Shown here: piece by piece, positions 44,160 through 53,642 of the stretch
Layout of the letters: each line of letters begins with the position of its first letter
How positions within the stretch are numbered: the first letter of the stretch is position 1
NCBI RefSeq assembly: GCF_022815905.2
Contig: NZ_CP119327.1
Span: 186,001 to 250,000, forward strand
DNA from: Staphylococcus sp. NRL 16/872
Lineage (GTDB): Bacteria > Bacillota > Bacilli > Staphylococcales > Staphylococcaceae
Direction of reading: 5' to 3'
Length of the DNA: 64,000 bases
Made by a program: the position numbers and the translations under genes
Notes under the pieces: generated by a model
Seen by the model: the letters and a program-made list of their open reading frames with translations, nothing else
Database searches by the model: none
Told to the model about the DNA's origin: nothing

Positions 44160-45935
44160 ATGTACTATAGTAATGGGAATTATGAAGCATTTGCGCGTCC
44201 TAAAAAACCAGAAAATGTAGAGGAAAAGTCTGCTTATCTTATCGGGTCTGGATTAGCATCTTTAGCAGCTGCATGTTTCTTGATTAGAGATGGGCAAATG
44301 GATGGGTCAAAAATCCATGTTTTAGAGGAATTATCTAAACCTGGTGGAAGTTTAGATGGAACTGAACTTCCGATGAAAGGCTATGTTGTACGTGGCGGAA
44401 GAGAAATGGAAAATCATTTCGAATGTTTATGGGATTTATTTCGCTCCATCCCATCTTTAGAAATAGAAGGTGCTTCCGTCTTAGATGAGTTTTATTGGTT
44501 GAACAAAGAGGAGCCCAATTACTCACGATGTCGTGTTATTGAAAAAAGGGGACATCAGCTAGCCACTGATGGTGACTTCACATTAACGAAGCAAGCAATT
44601 AAAGAAATTGTCGCTTTATGTTTAAAGAAAGAAGAAGAATTAAACGATGTAAAGATTTCAGATGTCTTTTCAAATGATTTTATGCACTCTAATTTCTGGA
44701 TTTATTGGAAGACGATGTTTGCCTTTGAACCTTGGCATTCTGCAATGGAAATGCGTCGTTATTTAATGAGATTTGTACATCATATTGGTGGGTTAGCAGA
44801 TTTCAGTGCTTTGAAATTCACTAAATATAATCAATATGAATCACTCGTACGTCCTATTATCGCCTATTTAACGTCCCATGGTGTCCAATTTCAATATGGT
44901 GTACAAGTACTAGATATTAAAGTGGATGTCACAACAACAGAGAAAGTTGCTCGAGAAATTCAACTGAAACGTCACGGTCAACTTGAAACGATTACATTAA
45001 CTCCAAATGATTTGGTATTCGTGACTAATGGAAGTATCACTGAAAGTTCAACTTATGGAGATAACGACACGCCGGCACCCCCTAATCATAAACCCGGCGG
45101 TAGTTGGAACTTATGGCGCAATCTTGCCAAACAAAGCCCTGAGTTTGGTTGCCCTGAAAAGTTCTATCAAGATTTACCTGATAAAAGTTGGTTCGTCTCA
45201 GCAACTGTCACTACCAATAACAAAACGATCATCGACACAATTGAACGTATATGTAAACGAGATCCTTTATCTGGCAAGACCGTTACAGGTGGCATTATTA
45301 CTGTGAATGATTCTAATTGGCAAATGAGTTTTACCATTAATCGTCAACAACAATTTAAAACGCAGCCAAAAGATGAAATGAGTGTATGGATTTATGCCTT
45401 ATATTCTAATGTAGAAGGTGAATATATCCATAAACCTATTGTTGAGTGTAGTGGTAGCGATATTTGCCAAGAATGGTTATATCATATAGGCATCCCTGAT
45501 AATCTAATAGAAAACCTCGCCAACAATCACTGCAATAGTATACCTGTCTATATGCCATATATCTGTTCATATTTTATGCCTAGAGCCGTGGGCGATAGAC
45601 CACTTGTTGTGCCTAAGGATTCTCGTAACTTAGCCTTTATTGGGAATTTTGCTGAAACAGAAAGAGATACCGTCTTTACAACAGAATATTCCGTAAGAAC
45701 CGCAATGGAAGCGGTATATCAACTCTTGGATATTGATAGAGGTGTCCCAGAAGTTGTGGCATCAGAATTCGATTTACGTGTGCTCATGGAGGCACTGTAT
45801 GAATTAAATGATCGCAAAGATTTAACAGAACTAGCCGAACAAAATAGAATTCAACAATTCGCTCTAAATGCTTTCTTGAAAAAGATTAAAAACACCTATA
45901 TTGAAGAATTGTTACAACAGCATAAGTTACTATAA
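44160..45935 (+). CDS. ohyA: Oleate hydratase
   Basis: A 591-residue FAD-dependent hydratase that adds water to the cis-9 double bond of oleate and related host fatty acids (family once called MCRA). The N terminus has the FAD motif [17 protein letters not shown], then GGSLDG and [16 protein letters not shown]. Length and motifs are standard. It detoxifies antimicrobial unsaturated fatty acids. It is paired with a divergent TetR gene and carries its own terminator. Confidence 0.95.
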   Translation: MYYSNGNYEAFARPKKPENVEEKSAYLIGSGLASLAAACFLIRDGQMDGSKIHVLEELSKPGGSLDGTELPMKGYVVRGGREMENHFECLWDLFRSIPSLEIEGASVLDEFYWLNKEEPNYSRCRVIEKRGHQLATDGDFTLTKQAIKEIVALCLKKEEELNDVKISDVFSNDFMHSNFWIYWKTMFAFEPWHSAMEMRRYLMRFVHHIGGLADFSALKFTKYNQYESLVRPIIAYLTSHGVQFQYGVQVLDIKVDVTTTEKVAREIQLKRHGQLETITLTPNDLVFVTNGSITESSTYGDNDTPAPPNHKPGGSWNLWRNLAKQSPEFGCPEKFYQDLPDKSWFVSATVTTNNKTIIDTIERICKRDPLSGKTVTGGIITVNDSNWQMSFTINRQQQFKTQPKDEMSVWIYALYSNVEGEYIHKPIVECSGSDICQEWLYHIGIPDNLIENLANNHCNSIPVYMPYICSYFMPRAVGDRPLVVPKDSRNLAFIGNFAETERDTVFTTEYSVRTAMEAVYQLLDIDRGVPEVVASEFDLRVLMEALYELNDRKDLTELAEQNRIQQFALNAFLKKIKNTYIEELLQQHKLL

Positions 45936-45964
45936 GTGTAGGTAAAAAATCATCGTGTAAGATT

Positions 45965-45999
45965 TAACCCCCGCGTGACATTAGCATGCGGGGGTTATT
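45965..45999 (+). terminator. Terminator between ohyA and the UvrA-like gene
   Basis: AACCCCCGCGTG/CATGCGGGGGTT, a strong GC-rich stem between convergent genes. Confidence 0.85.
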
Positions 46000-46017
46000 A
46001 GTATTCAATATTAGAAA

Positions 46018-48276
46018 TTAATTCTTAATATAATCGTTTAAATGTTTTGCGGTTACTGAATTTTCAATTTCAAAAATACCATTTGGTTGGCCTGCATAAA
46101 GCAATTGTCCACCTTTATCTCCAGCGAAAGGTCCAATATCAATGAGCCAATCTGCTTGTGTCATCATCGTTAAGTTATGTTCGATTAAGATAACTGTATT
46201 GCCTTCATCAATAAGGTTGTTAAAGCAATCAATTAATATAGGTAAGTCATCTTCATGCAAGCCAGTCGTTGGTTCGTCAAAGATGAACAGTTTGTTGGTT
46301 ACATCTTGCGTGAGATAACGACTTAACTTCACGCGTTGAATTTCTCCGCCTGATAACGTATCGAGAGATTGACCTAATGTCATATAGTTCAAGCCCGTAT
46401 CAGTCAGAGCTTGAAGTGGACGTGTGATATTAGGGCTGTCATTAAACTTTTCAATCGCTTCTTCAACGGTTAATGCTAAAATATCAGCAATCGAATAACC
46501 GTCTACTTTCGCCTCTAACACTTCAGGACGGTATCTTGTGCCACCGCACATTTCGCACACTTGTGAAAAGTCCGGCATAAATGCTAATTCCGTTTTCAAT
46601 ACACCTTTACCATGACATTCTGGACATGCACCTTCGGAATTGTAACTAAACATGCTCTTTTTAAGCCCAGTATGTTTACTAAAGAAACTACGCACATCAT
46701 CAAAGATATCCAAATAAGTGAGTAAATTAGAACGATTTGAGGCATGAACAGGTTTCTGATCAATAAAAATCGCATCTTGATTACGTTCAAACGCAGCCGT
46801 AATTAAAGTACTCTTACCTGAACCAGCCACACCAGTAACGACAGTCATCGCATGTTTTGGTAGTTCAGTTGAAATATTCTCTAGATTATTGCGACTAATA
46901 TTTGAAATATTAATCATCTCTTTTGATTGGCGTAATTCGGATTTTAACGTGTGCGTTTGTTTTAACGCATGGCCAGTGCTTGTATTAGATTTAAGTAATT
47001 CTTCGTAGCTTCCTGTGAAGGTGATTTCGCCACCATGTTTACCAGCGCGTGGACCTAAATCAATGATGTGGTCAGCTGTTTTAATGACGTCAGGGTCATG
47101 CTCAACGACGAGTACCGTATTCCCTTTGTCTTTTAGCGATTGAATGATGTCATTGATGCGTTTAATATCCTCAGGATGCAAGCCAACACTTGGTTCATCA
47201 ATAATGTAAACAAGATCACTTAATGGACTGTTTAAATGACGAATCAATTTAATACGTTGTGACTCGCCACCAGAAAGGGAAGTTGTTTCCCTTGCTAGCG
47301 TTAAATAATTTAAGCCGATATAACTTAATGCTTCAAGCTGTTGTTTGAGTGGTTCGATAATCACGCGTGCCTTGTTTGATTTGATTTTTTCTAAAAAGGC
47401 TAACGCCTCGTCGATTTGTAAATTCGTAAATTCTGCTATATTTAAGCCATTAATTTTACAACTTAATACTTTGTCATTAAGACGTTGACCATGACAACTT
47501 GGGCAATCATGTTTAGAAACCACGCGATCAATATCTTGTTTGAAACGTTTCTTTTCAAAATTGTCGTTAAGTAAAAATGAACGACGAAATCTATGGATTA
47601 AACCTTCGAATTTCGCAGTTCTTGGCCAGTTGGATGGTGGATTCTTCAATTTCGTTGGTTCTGTATAAAGGAACGTGTCCAGTTCTTCTTTAGTGTAATC
47701 TTTCAACTTTTTATCATTATCGAATAAGCCTGTATATAAATAACGTTTACCACGCCAACTGTCAGGTCTGAATGAAGGGAACTTAATCGCATCTTCATTA
47801 AGTGATTTGTCAAAGTCTAACAATTCGTTTAAATCGATATCTTCAACATAGCCTAAACCAGAACATGTTTCGCACATCCCTTTTGGATTGTTGAATGAAA
47901 AGATGTCAGAATATCCAACAAACGGCTCACCAATACGAGACCATAAAAGACGTACGGAAGCATAAATATCAGAAATTGTACCTACAGTTGAACGCGAATT
48001 ACCTCCAAGTCGCTTTTGATTAATAACCATTGCGACAGGTAGATTTTTAATTTGATCAACATCCGGTTTCTCATATTGTGTGAGTTGATGTTGGACATAA
48101 CTTGAATAAGTTTCATTGAGCAATCTTTCGGATTCTGCAGCAACGGTATTAAAGACGAGGGAAGACTTACCCGAGCCTGACCGACCTGTAAAAACGGTTA
48201 ATTGATGCTTTGGAATCGTTACATTTATATTTTTTAAATTATTCTGTTTTGCGCCGATAATTTCAATATTACTCAT
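46018..48276 (-). CDS. Short UvrA-like ABC ATPase (lacks UvrB-binding domain)
   Basis: 752 residues against about 940 for UvrA. Two ABC ATPase modules have Walker A GRSGSGKSSL and GVAGSGKSTL, signatures TSLSGGESQRIKL and DTLSGGEIQRVKL, and zinc pairs (CETCSGLG, CPSCHGQR, CPECHGKG, CEMCGGTR). The UvrB-interaction region is missing, as in UvrA2/DrrC-type proteins linked to drug or DNA-damage tolerance. ATG 48276 is six bases behind GAGGTG; GTG 48279 is less likely. Confidence 0.88.
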   Translation of the reverse strand: MSNIEIIGAKQNNLKNINVTIPKHQLTVFTGRSGSGKSSLVFNTVAAESERLLNETYSSYVQHQLTQYEKPDVDQIKNLPVAMVINQKRLGGNSRSTVGTISDIYASVRLLWSRIGEPFVGYSDIFSFNNPKGMCETCSGLGYVEDIDLNELLDFDKSLNEDAIKFPSFRPDSWRGKRYLYTGLFDNDKKLKDYTKEELDTFLYTEPTKLKNPPSNWPRTAKFEGLIHRFRRSFLLNDNFEKKRFKQDIDRVVSKHDCPSCHGQRLNDKVLSCKINGLNIAEFTNLQIDEALAFLEKIKSNKARVIIEPLKQQLEALSYIGLNYLTLARETTSLSGGESQRIKLIRHLNSPLSDLVYIIDEPSVGLHPEDIKRINDIIQSLKDKGNTVLVVEHDPDVIKTADHIIDLGPRAGKHGGEITFTGSYEELLKSNTSTGHALKQTHTLKSELRQSKEMINISNISRNNLENISTELPKHAMTVVTGVAGSGKSTLITAAFERNQDAIFIDQKPVHASNRSNLLTYLDIFDDVRSFFSKHTGLKKSMFSYNSEGACPECHGKGVLKTELAFMPDFSQVCEMCGGTRYRPEVLEAKVDGYSIADILALTVEEAIEKFNDSPNITRPLQALTDTGLNYMTLGQSLDTLSGGEIQRVKLSRYLTQDVTNKLFIFDEPTTGLHEDDLPILIDCFNNLIDEGNTVILIEHNLTMMTQADWLIDIGPFAGDKGGQLLYAGQPNGIFEIENSVTAKHLNDYIKN

Positions 48277-48330
48277 CACTTACACCTCTTAATTTCACTT
48301 TTATGTCTTATTTGATTTGGGAAAATTAAT

Positions 48331-49116
48331 TTATTGTTCGAATGGTTTGATTTTTACGTCTAGGTTGAAATATTTTTCAAGCATGTCACGATAATTATCT
48401 GATGTGACATCAAATTTTTCTTTATTGTCTTGTTTGCTTAATGTTAGATGGTTAAACGACATTGTAGCACGTCCGAATAATTGTGGTTTTGTAATCATGA
48501 GTTGTTTTACAAAGATAGAATCAGGATTCTTAGAATTATAGTCAATCATCTCGTCGAAATCATGAATGGTTTGTGGATGCATTTTAGCTTCGTAACGTGT
48601 CATCCATTGTTCATTTTCAAGTTTTTGGACGATATATGTGTCTTCACTTTCAGAAATAGCGCGAAATTGGCCTGTTAAATCTGTAACCGGGTGGGTAGGG
48701 TCTAATGAGGCGATGCGCAATGATTGTAAAGGTAAATCGCCAAAGCCTACGTCAGCTACATAATTGACATTATCGATAGGGACTACGAGTGACATATGAG
48801 AACCATGAGGACTTGTGTGACCACCAGGCTGATGTACGGTTGCTGGCATGCGATGTACGGTGAAGCCTTTTTCTTCAAGGTAGGTACCAAAGAAATGGTT
48901 CATTTCATAGCAGAAACCACCTCGATGTTGATTAACAATTTTATCGAACAGATCATCAATTTCTACAGAGATAGGTACGCCATTTTGTACATTTATATTT
49001 TCAAAAGGTACGGTCATCATATATTGTTTTATATAATAATCGAGTGCTTCGAGTGTGGGTTCGTTGTATAGCGTTGAATCTATGTCTAAATAACGTTCAA
49101 TAGCTTGTGTATCCAT
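48331..49116 (-). CDS. nat: Arylamine N-acetyltransferase
   Basis: A 261-residue NAT-family enzyme with the Cys-His-Asp triad in RGGFCYEMN, HGSHMSLVV and YVADVGFGD. It transfers acetyl from acetyl-CoA to arylamines or hydrazines. It starts at ATG after AAGGAG. It lies 55 bases upstream of the UvrA-like gene on the same strand with no terminator between, so the two may be co-transcribed. Confidence 0.93.
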   Translation of the reverse strand: MDTQAIERYLDIDSTLYNEPTLEALDYYIKQYMMTVPFENINVQNGVPISVEIDDLFDKIVNQHRGGFCYEMNHFFGTYLEEKGFTVHRMPATVHQPGGHTSPHGSHMSLVVPIDNVNYVADVGFGDLPLQSLRIASLDPTHPVTDLTGQFRAISESEDTYIVQKLENEQWMTRYEAKMHPQTIHDFDEMIDYNSKNPDSIFVKQLMITKPQLFGRATMSFNHLTLSKQDNKEKFDVTSDNYRDMLEKYFNLDVKIKPFEQ

Positions 49117-49257
49117 TTGAACAAGAACTCCTTTATTTAATGCTTTTACTCTTTCAATACCCTAAATTGAGATTTAATGAAACAATGCTTGGAACGATGG
49201 TTTTTAAGTTAATACTTTGTATTGTTTCAAGGAGAATATTATTCTTAAAAACGTAAA

Positions 49258-49425
49258 AGAGTTCTAAGATAGAATTTCACTCACTTAAGTTGAGACGCTT
49301 GCCTAGGGTACAGTTTCAGCCAGAAATTCCTCACAGATAAATCTGTGGGGATTTCTAAGGTCTTCAACTTGTACTGTTCCCTTAGGCGTCGCTCAACTAC
49401 GTTTCGTTATCTATCTTAGAACTCT
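49258..49425. repeat. Near-complete cruciform repeat element
   Basis: The 168-bp element has perfect 15-bp terminal inverted repeats (49258-49272 and 49411-49425). It has further inner pairing (CTTAAGTTGAGACGCTTGCC with GGCGTCGCTCAAC) and a central hairpin (AGAAATTCCTCACAGA/TCTGTGGGGATTTCT). Bases 49392-49422 are an exact inverse copy of 7889-7919. It lies between the ABC permease gene and nat, in a region without ORFs (49117-49453). Confidence 0.85.
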
Positions 49426-49453
49426 ATACTGTGTATTATTAATATGTGATTAA

Positions 49454-50089
49454 TTATAATTCTTGTTTTTTAAATATTGATAAAGATGAAAAATATGAAC
49501 CAATAAATATAATTACTCCAAGTAATGCATATGCACCAGTTATTAATAATACTGTTGGGTTATTTGAAAATTTATCAATTGAACCAGATTGTATAAGTTT
49601 AGGTGTTACTACAAGGAACCATACTGCAAAAAATAAGATTAAGGCAAAAAATACTGTTGAAATCATAATTACATTTGAATTTTCAGGTCCAAATTTAAAT
49701 GTAAGTGGAAACATTATTGCATAAGTACAAGCCAAACCAATTCCAATAAATGCTGATAGAAGCATTAACATAGGATTTTGAGTTATGACTAAACAGATAA
49801 CCATTCCTATCACTAAACCAATTACAATGAGTAAAAGGTAAAAAACAAAATATGCTTTAACGTATGTACTTCGTGAAGAAGGCAAAGCGGATACATAATA
49901 CATCCATTTAGATTCTTTTTCGCGTTTAAGGTTATCTGAAACTGGGGATATTAACATAACCATTGGCATAAAACAGCTCATCATAGGACTGACAAAACTG
50001 AACAAAATACTCATAACTATGCCTACAATTGCAAATGTGATAAGTGATTTTTTAGATGCATAGAAACTACTTAAAATTAGGCCTTTCAT
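49454..50089 (-). CDS. ABC-2 type permease
   Basis: A 211-residue membrane protein with about six helices. It starts MKGLILSSFYASKKSL and is of the ABC2_membrane_5 type, as found in small two-component exporters such as the Pmt (phenol-soluble modulin) system. Its start overlaps the last base of the ATPase gene, so the two are coupled. The substrate is unknown; a peptide or antimicrobial defence role is suggested by family only. Confidence 0.85.
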   Translation of the reverse strand: MKGLILSSFYASKKSLITFAIVGIVMSILFSFVSPMMSCFMPMVMLISPVSDNLKREKESKWMYYVSALPSSRSTYVKAYFVFYLLLIVIGLVIGMVICLVITQNPMLMLLSAFIGIGLACTYAIMFPLTFKFGPENSNVIMISTVFFALILFFAVWFLVVTPKLIQSGSIDKFSNNPTVLLITGAYALLGVIIFIGSYFSSLSIFKKQEL

Positions 50090-50934
50090 TATTTTTCACC
50101 TCGCATAATTAATTTTGTTGCGTCATCAATGTTGTTGAGTGGGTGAGCGTTGGTCACGCGAGACCAATCTTTAATTAAAATTTGACGTTGTCCGTTTCGT
50201 ATTCTTGAAGAAACTATAATGTCATTTGGAATGTCTGAGTCTTCATTTTCAGGGATTTCAACTATTCCATAATCATTTAATAGTGTGTGCTTATCTTCAT
50301 GTAGGACAATTTCACCGTCTTTCATAAAGATAAGTTGGGTAGCTAACTGTTCAATGTCTTCTGAGATGTGAGATGAAATTAAAACGCCGTTACCTTCTGA
50401 AATGTAATCTTCTAACATTTCAATGACTTCTTCACGTCCTGAGACATCCATGCCGGCAGTAGCTTCATCTAATATTAATAATTTAGAATCATGGGCTAGG
50501 GCAATTGATAATGCTGCTTTCATACGCATGCCTCTAGAGAAAGTCTTAATTTGAGAGTTAGTAGGAAGATCAAATTCTTTGATCGTATTAAAGAATTTGT
50601 CACTATTCCATGTTTTGAAAATATTCGCAAAAACTTTATCCATATCTTTGATTTCGAGTTTATCTGGTACACGCAAATCGTCAAATACGACGCCTATGTG
50701 TTCTTTATATTCATGCTCTTTGTCAGATATCACTTTGTCAAAGAATGAAATTTCACCAGAGTCTTTGAAACGGTTGCCCACTAATGTATTAATTAGTGTT
50801 GATTTACCGGAACCGTTCTTTCCAATTAGACCAATGACTTCACCAGGTTTTAAGGTGAAAGAAATGTCATTCAAGTTGAAGTTGGATTTCTTATAAGATT
50901 TGTTCAGGTGTTGCACTTGCAATAGATGTTCCAT
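50089..50934 (-). CDS. ABC transporter ATP-binding protein
   Basis: 281 residues with Walker A IGKNGSGKST, Walker B LLILDEAT and a degenerate signature FSRGMRMKAA in place of LSGGQ (the usual SxGM variant of YtrB/Pmt-type exporters). A 60-residue C-terminal extension follows. It pairs with the ABC-2 permease (1-base overlap). It is 89 bases downstream of the DUF3169 gene, likely in the same operon. Confidence 0.88.
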   Translation of the reverse strand: MEHLLQVQHLNKSYKKSNFNLNDISFTLKPGEVIGLIGKNGSGKSTLINTLVGNRFKDSGEISFFDKVISDKEHEYKEHIGVVFDDLRVPDKLEIKDMDKVFANIFKTWNSDKFFNTIKEFDLPTNSQIKTFSRGMRMKAALSIALAHDSKLLILDEATAGMDVSGREEVIEMLEDYISEGNGVLISSHISEDIEQLATQLIFMKDGEIVLHEDKHTLLNDYGIVEIPENEDSDIPNDIIVSSRIRNGQRQILIKDWSRVTNAHPLNNIDDATKLIMRGEK

Positions 50935-51023
50935 AATAATCCTCTCTTTCTGTAGATAAAATTAAATTTTATTTTGCATTTAATTGGTTACTTCCATCAT
51001 AGTATAAATTTAGTAATAAATAA

Positions 51024-51740
51024 TTAAGATTTATAAAATTTACGTACTTTTAACATATAACCTAAACTGTTATATACAAAAATAATGATTAAAATAAATA
51101 TACTAAATGACTGACTGGAACCAGTGTCAATTGAATAAAGACTTAAAAGTATAATAGCTATCATTAGTAGCACTATATTCATTTGATAATTTTTATACAT
51201 ACTAATGAGCGTAATGTGTCTTTCACCTTCATCCATCAAATCTAATGTTTTTTCGGTGTAATTTTTTTCGCCCATTTTGGGATAGCGACTATCGAAACGA
51301 CGATTGAAAAATCCAAGCATAAGAGATGAAGGACCGGTAAGCATAAAAGGAATGATTGCGAATAACATACTGAAGTTAGCGTTTTTTCCTATAACAAATA
51401 ACAATGCGGCTATAAAACTAACTGTCATAAGCGTGTATGCAATAATAGTTGTTAAATTATATTTTAAATTTGCTTTTTTCTCATAAATATCAGCTTCATC
51501 ATCTTCAATAGAGTTTAGAAAGGACTTTTTAAATTTGATTGCATCATGTTGTGTCTTCCATTGATAAGCTGTCAGAATTAATACAATGATAGAAAAAATA
51601 ATACAAATTATTAACGCAGTGCGGTTATTAGAAAAATTAATAGTAGATAAAAATGTGCTAATACTATTCATCGATCCACCTATAATGCCCCCGATGATTC
51701 CACTAATAACAAGATAAAGTAGATATCTACCTACTTTCAT
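51024..51740 (-). CDS. DUF3169 family membrane protein
   Basis: 238 residues with paired helices at each end and the soluble stretch EDDEADIYEKKANLKYN typical of DUF3169. Its ATG overlaps the stop of the XRE gene (ATGA). The combination XRE regulator plus DUF3169 plus ABC transporter recurs in Firmicutes. The membrane protein may regulate or sense for the XRE protein, which is inference from context. Confidence 0.82.
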   Translation of the reverse strand: MKVGRYLLYLVISGIIGGIIGGSMNSISTFLSTINFSNNRTALIICIIFSIIVLILTAYQWKTQHDAIKFKKSFLNSIEDDEADIYEKKANLKYNLTTIIAYTLMTVSFIAALLFVIGKNANFSMLFAIIPFMLTGPSSLMLGFFNRRFDSRYPKMGEKNYTEKTLDLMDEGERHITLISMYKNYQMNIVLLMIAIILLSLYSIDTGSSQSFSIFILIIIFVYNSLGYMLKVRKFYKS

Positions 51741-51940
51741 AAATCTCCCTCCTCGAATATAAAGACATTTTCAACTGGTTCATTAAAGATACGTGCGATT
51801 TTAACGGCGGTTAAGATGGATGGCATGAAATCATTACGTTCGATCAAAGAAACTGTTTGCCGCGAAATGCCGGCTTTTTTTGCGAGCTGTGTTTGATTAA
51901 AGCCATCGCGAGCACGCAATTCTTTTAGGCGATTTCGCAA
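51737..51940 (-). CDS. XRE-family regulator of the ABC operon
   Basis: A 67-residue HTH_3 protein (MRNRLKELRARDGFNQTQLAKKAGISRQTVSLIE). TTG 51940 is preferred: it sits nine bases behind AAGGAG and gives the standard N terminus, whereas TTG 51949 touches the ribosome site. It is the first gene of a four-gene operon and overlaps DUF3169 by four bases. Upstream repeats at 51982-52029 are likely operator sites. Confidence 0.85.
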   Translation of the reverse strand: MRNRLKELRARDGFNQTQLAKKAGISRQTVSLIERNDFMPSILTAVKIARIFNEPVENVFIFEEGDL

Positions 51941-51981
51941 TTTAATCAACTCCTTGACTCATACGATACATCATCTTTGTC

Positions 51982-52029
51982 ATTTTGACAAATATACTAG
52001 TCAAAAAGACCTATATTTTAGTCAAAAAA
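51982..52029 (-). promoter_or_regulatory. Repeated TTTGAC/GTCAAA sites upstream of the XRE-ABC operon
   Basis: TTTTGAC, then TAGTCAAAAAG and again TAGTCAAAAAAG occur within 50 bases, giving a dyad TTTGAC-N10-GTCAAA and a direct repeat. Their position just upstream of the XRE gene suggests autoregulation. Confidence 0.4.
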
Positions 52030-52040
52030 GATAATGAAAG

Positions 52041-52081
52041 AAGTCTTCGGGTTGTCTGAAGTTAGACGTCCGGAAGACTTG
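52041..52081. terminator. Hairpin between the XRE operon and the Rrf2-type gene
   Basis: AAGTCTTC/GGAAGACTT outer stem and GTCTGA/TTAGAC inner stem are followed by TTGTTT. It overlaps a 23-base motif shared with 11778-11800. Confidence 0.55.
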
Positions 52082-52082
52082 T

Positions 52083-52565
52083 TTAGTGAATTTTACTATG
52101 AGTTGAAATCCACTGAGATAGCTCTTCGAGATTATATTTTTGATCAATTGTGTGATGAACACCATCTAAAGATACGGAGGAAAGAGTGGATATCAATGAT
52201 TGTTCAATTTGATTGAGCGAATGACTCACCACACATAATTCGGCCTTTTGACTTTCATTTTCTCCTAAGAAAGATTTTAATAAATGTTGACTTGAGAAAA
52301 TCTTATCTCGTCCCTCAATCGCTAAAAAGACATCATAAAATGTGATTTCACTTAAAGGCTTATTGAGAGAAAACCCTCCATTTTTGCCAGGTGCTGAATG
52401 AACAAGACCTTCTTTCGCTAGAGACTTAATAATTTTCTTTAAATAGGAGTCAGATACGTTTAACCGTTCACTTAATGCTGTAGAGGTTATTACATTACGT
52501 TGTGGTAGTTGATTAAGAATTAATAGAACATAAATCGCCTGTTCCCATCCTTTAGACAGTTTCAT
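52083..52565 (-). CDS. Rrf2-family regulator
   Basis: 160 residues with an N-terminal winged helix of the Rrf2 type (LKKIIKSLAKEGLVHSAPGKNGGFSL). Only one Cys (AELCVV) is present, so the three-cysteine Fe-S site of IscR/NsrR is missing; it is of the Cys-poor CymR/YwgB-like class or a variant. It starts at ATG after AGGTGG. It is divergent from the EamA exporter, its probable target. Confidence 0.82.
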   Translation of the reverse strand: MKLSKGWEQAIYVLLILNQLPQRNVITSTALSERLNVSDSYLKKIIKSLAKEGLVHSAPGKNGGFSLNKPLSEITFYDVFLAIEGRDKIFSSQHLLKSFLGENESQKAELCVVSHSLNQIEQSLISTLSSVSLDGVHHTIDQKYNLEELSQWISTHSKIH

Positions 52566-52721
52566 AAACGTCCACCTGTTTCTTCTGATTTATTTAATTA
52601 TAAAATATAATATAAAAAAATTATATATTAATATTGAAAAATGAAGAAGGGTATTTATAATATTAATTAAAGACAAAGAATATCTTAATTATCTTTAATG
52701 AATAATCTGGAGATGACATCT

Positions 52722-53642
52722 ATGAAATTACAGCAACGTTCTCATTTATATTTTTATGTGTGTATCGTTTTAACCACAATATGTATGGGCTCTTCTTTTC
52801 CAACAGGAAAGTATTTGATTTCGATTGAGCACGTGCCTCCAATGTTACTTGGAGGATGGCGCTTTATTATTGCAGGACTTCTTATTTTAATTTTTATTTT
52901 ATTGAAAAAGGGCATTCAAGAAGTACTACCTAAAAGTAACGGAAGTGTTTTTAAAGGGTTTGTATTTGTATCGATGATTGGTTTATTACAAACGGCTGGA
53001 ACGATGGGGTTATTAAATATTGCAATGGCGCTTGGGGTTTCTTCTTCAATGTCAGCGGTATTACTTTTCACGAATCCTCTATGGTTAGCCGTGCTTGCAC
53101 ATTTCTTATTAAACGAACGTTTAACAAAGGTGAAATGTTTTGCATTGGTATTAGGCGTTACGGGTGTGGCTATTTGTTTAGGATTAGATCGTACATTACT
53201 GGGGTGGGGCGCACTTGTGGCATTACTTGGCTCCTTATGTTGGTCATGTAATACAATCGTAACGAAACTTGTTGCATTTGATAAAGGGGTTTGGATATTA
53301 ACAGGTTGGCAATTGTTATTGGGTGGTGTGATTTTGCTTATTATAAGTGTTATATTACGAGAACATTATTCGATCACGCACTTAAATGGATGGGGCTGGT
53401 TATGGTTTTGGTGGCTTGTCTTCCCAGCTTCCATAGGTTCATTTGGACTTTGGTTTAACAGTTTAAAAATGCGTGGTGCTACGATTGCGAGTAGTTTTCT
53501 ATTTTTAGTACCTTTATTTTCTACCATTTTTTCAATTATAGGTTTAGGGGAACCTTTTACGCTTCATATTATGGTAGGAGGCTTGTGCGTTATTATCGCA
53601 CTATTTTTCATAAATTACTCGCCACATTCTTCTAATTATTAA
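52722..53642 (+). CDS. EamA/DMT family exporter
   Basis: 306 residues and ten membrane helices in two EamA repeats (MGSSFPTGKYLI... and LLGSLCWSCNTIVTKLV...). It is a drug/metabolite transporter, probably exporting amino acids or other metabolites. ATG 52722 is nine bases after GGAG; the frame opens at 52698. It is divergent from the Rrf2-type regulator. Its stop overlaps the stop region of a minus-strand small ORF. Confidence 0.85.
   Translation: MKLQQRSHLYFYVCIVLTTICMGSSFPTGKYLISIEHVPPMLLGGWRFIIAGLLILIFILLKKGIQEVLPKSNGSVFKGFVFVSMIGLLQTAGTMGLLNIAMALGVSSSMSAVLLFTNPLWLAVLAHFLLNERLTKVKCFALVLGVTGVAICLGLDRTLLGWGALVALLGSLCWSCNTIVTKLVAFDKGVWILTGWQLLLGGVILLIISVILREHYSITHLNGWGWLWFWWLVFPASIGSFGLWFNSLKMRGATIASSFLFLVPLFSTIFSIIGLGEPFTLHIMVGGLCVIIALFFINYSPHSSNY

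Noticed and set aside
52034..52216. 60-codon plus-strand ORF between the XRE operon and the Rrf2-type gene
   Set aside because: It mostly overlaps the Rrf2-type gene antisense and starts inside a terminator hairpin; no ribosome site.
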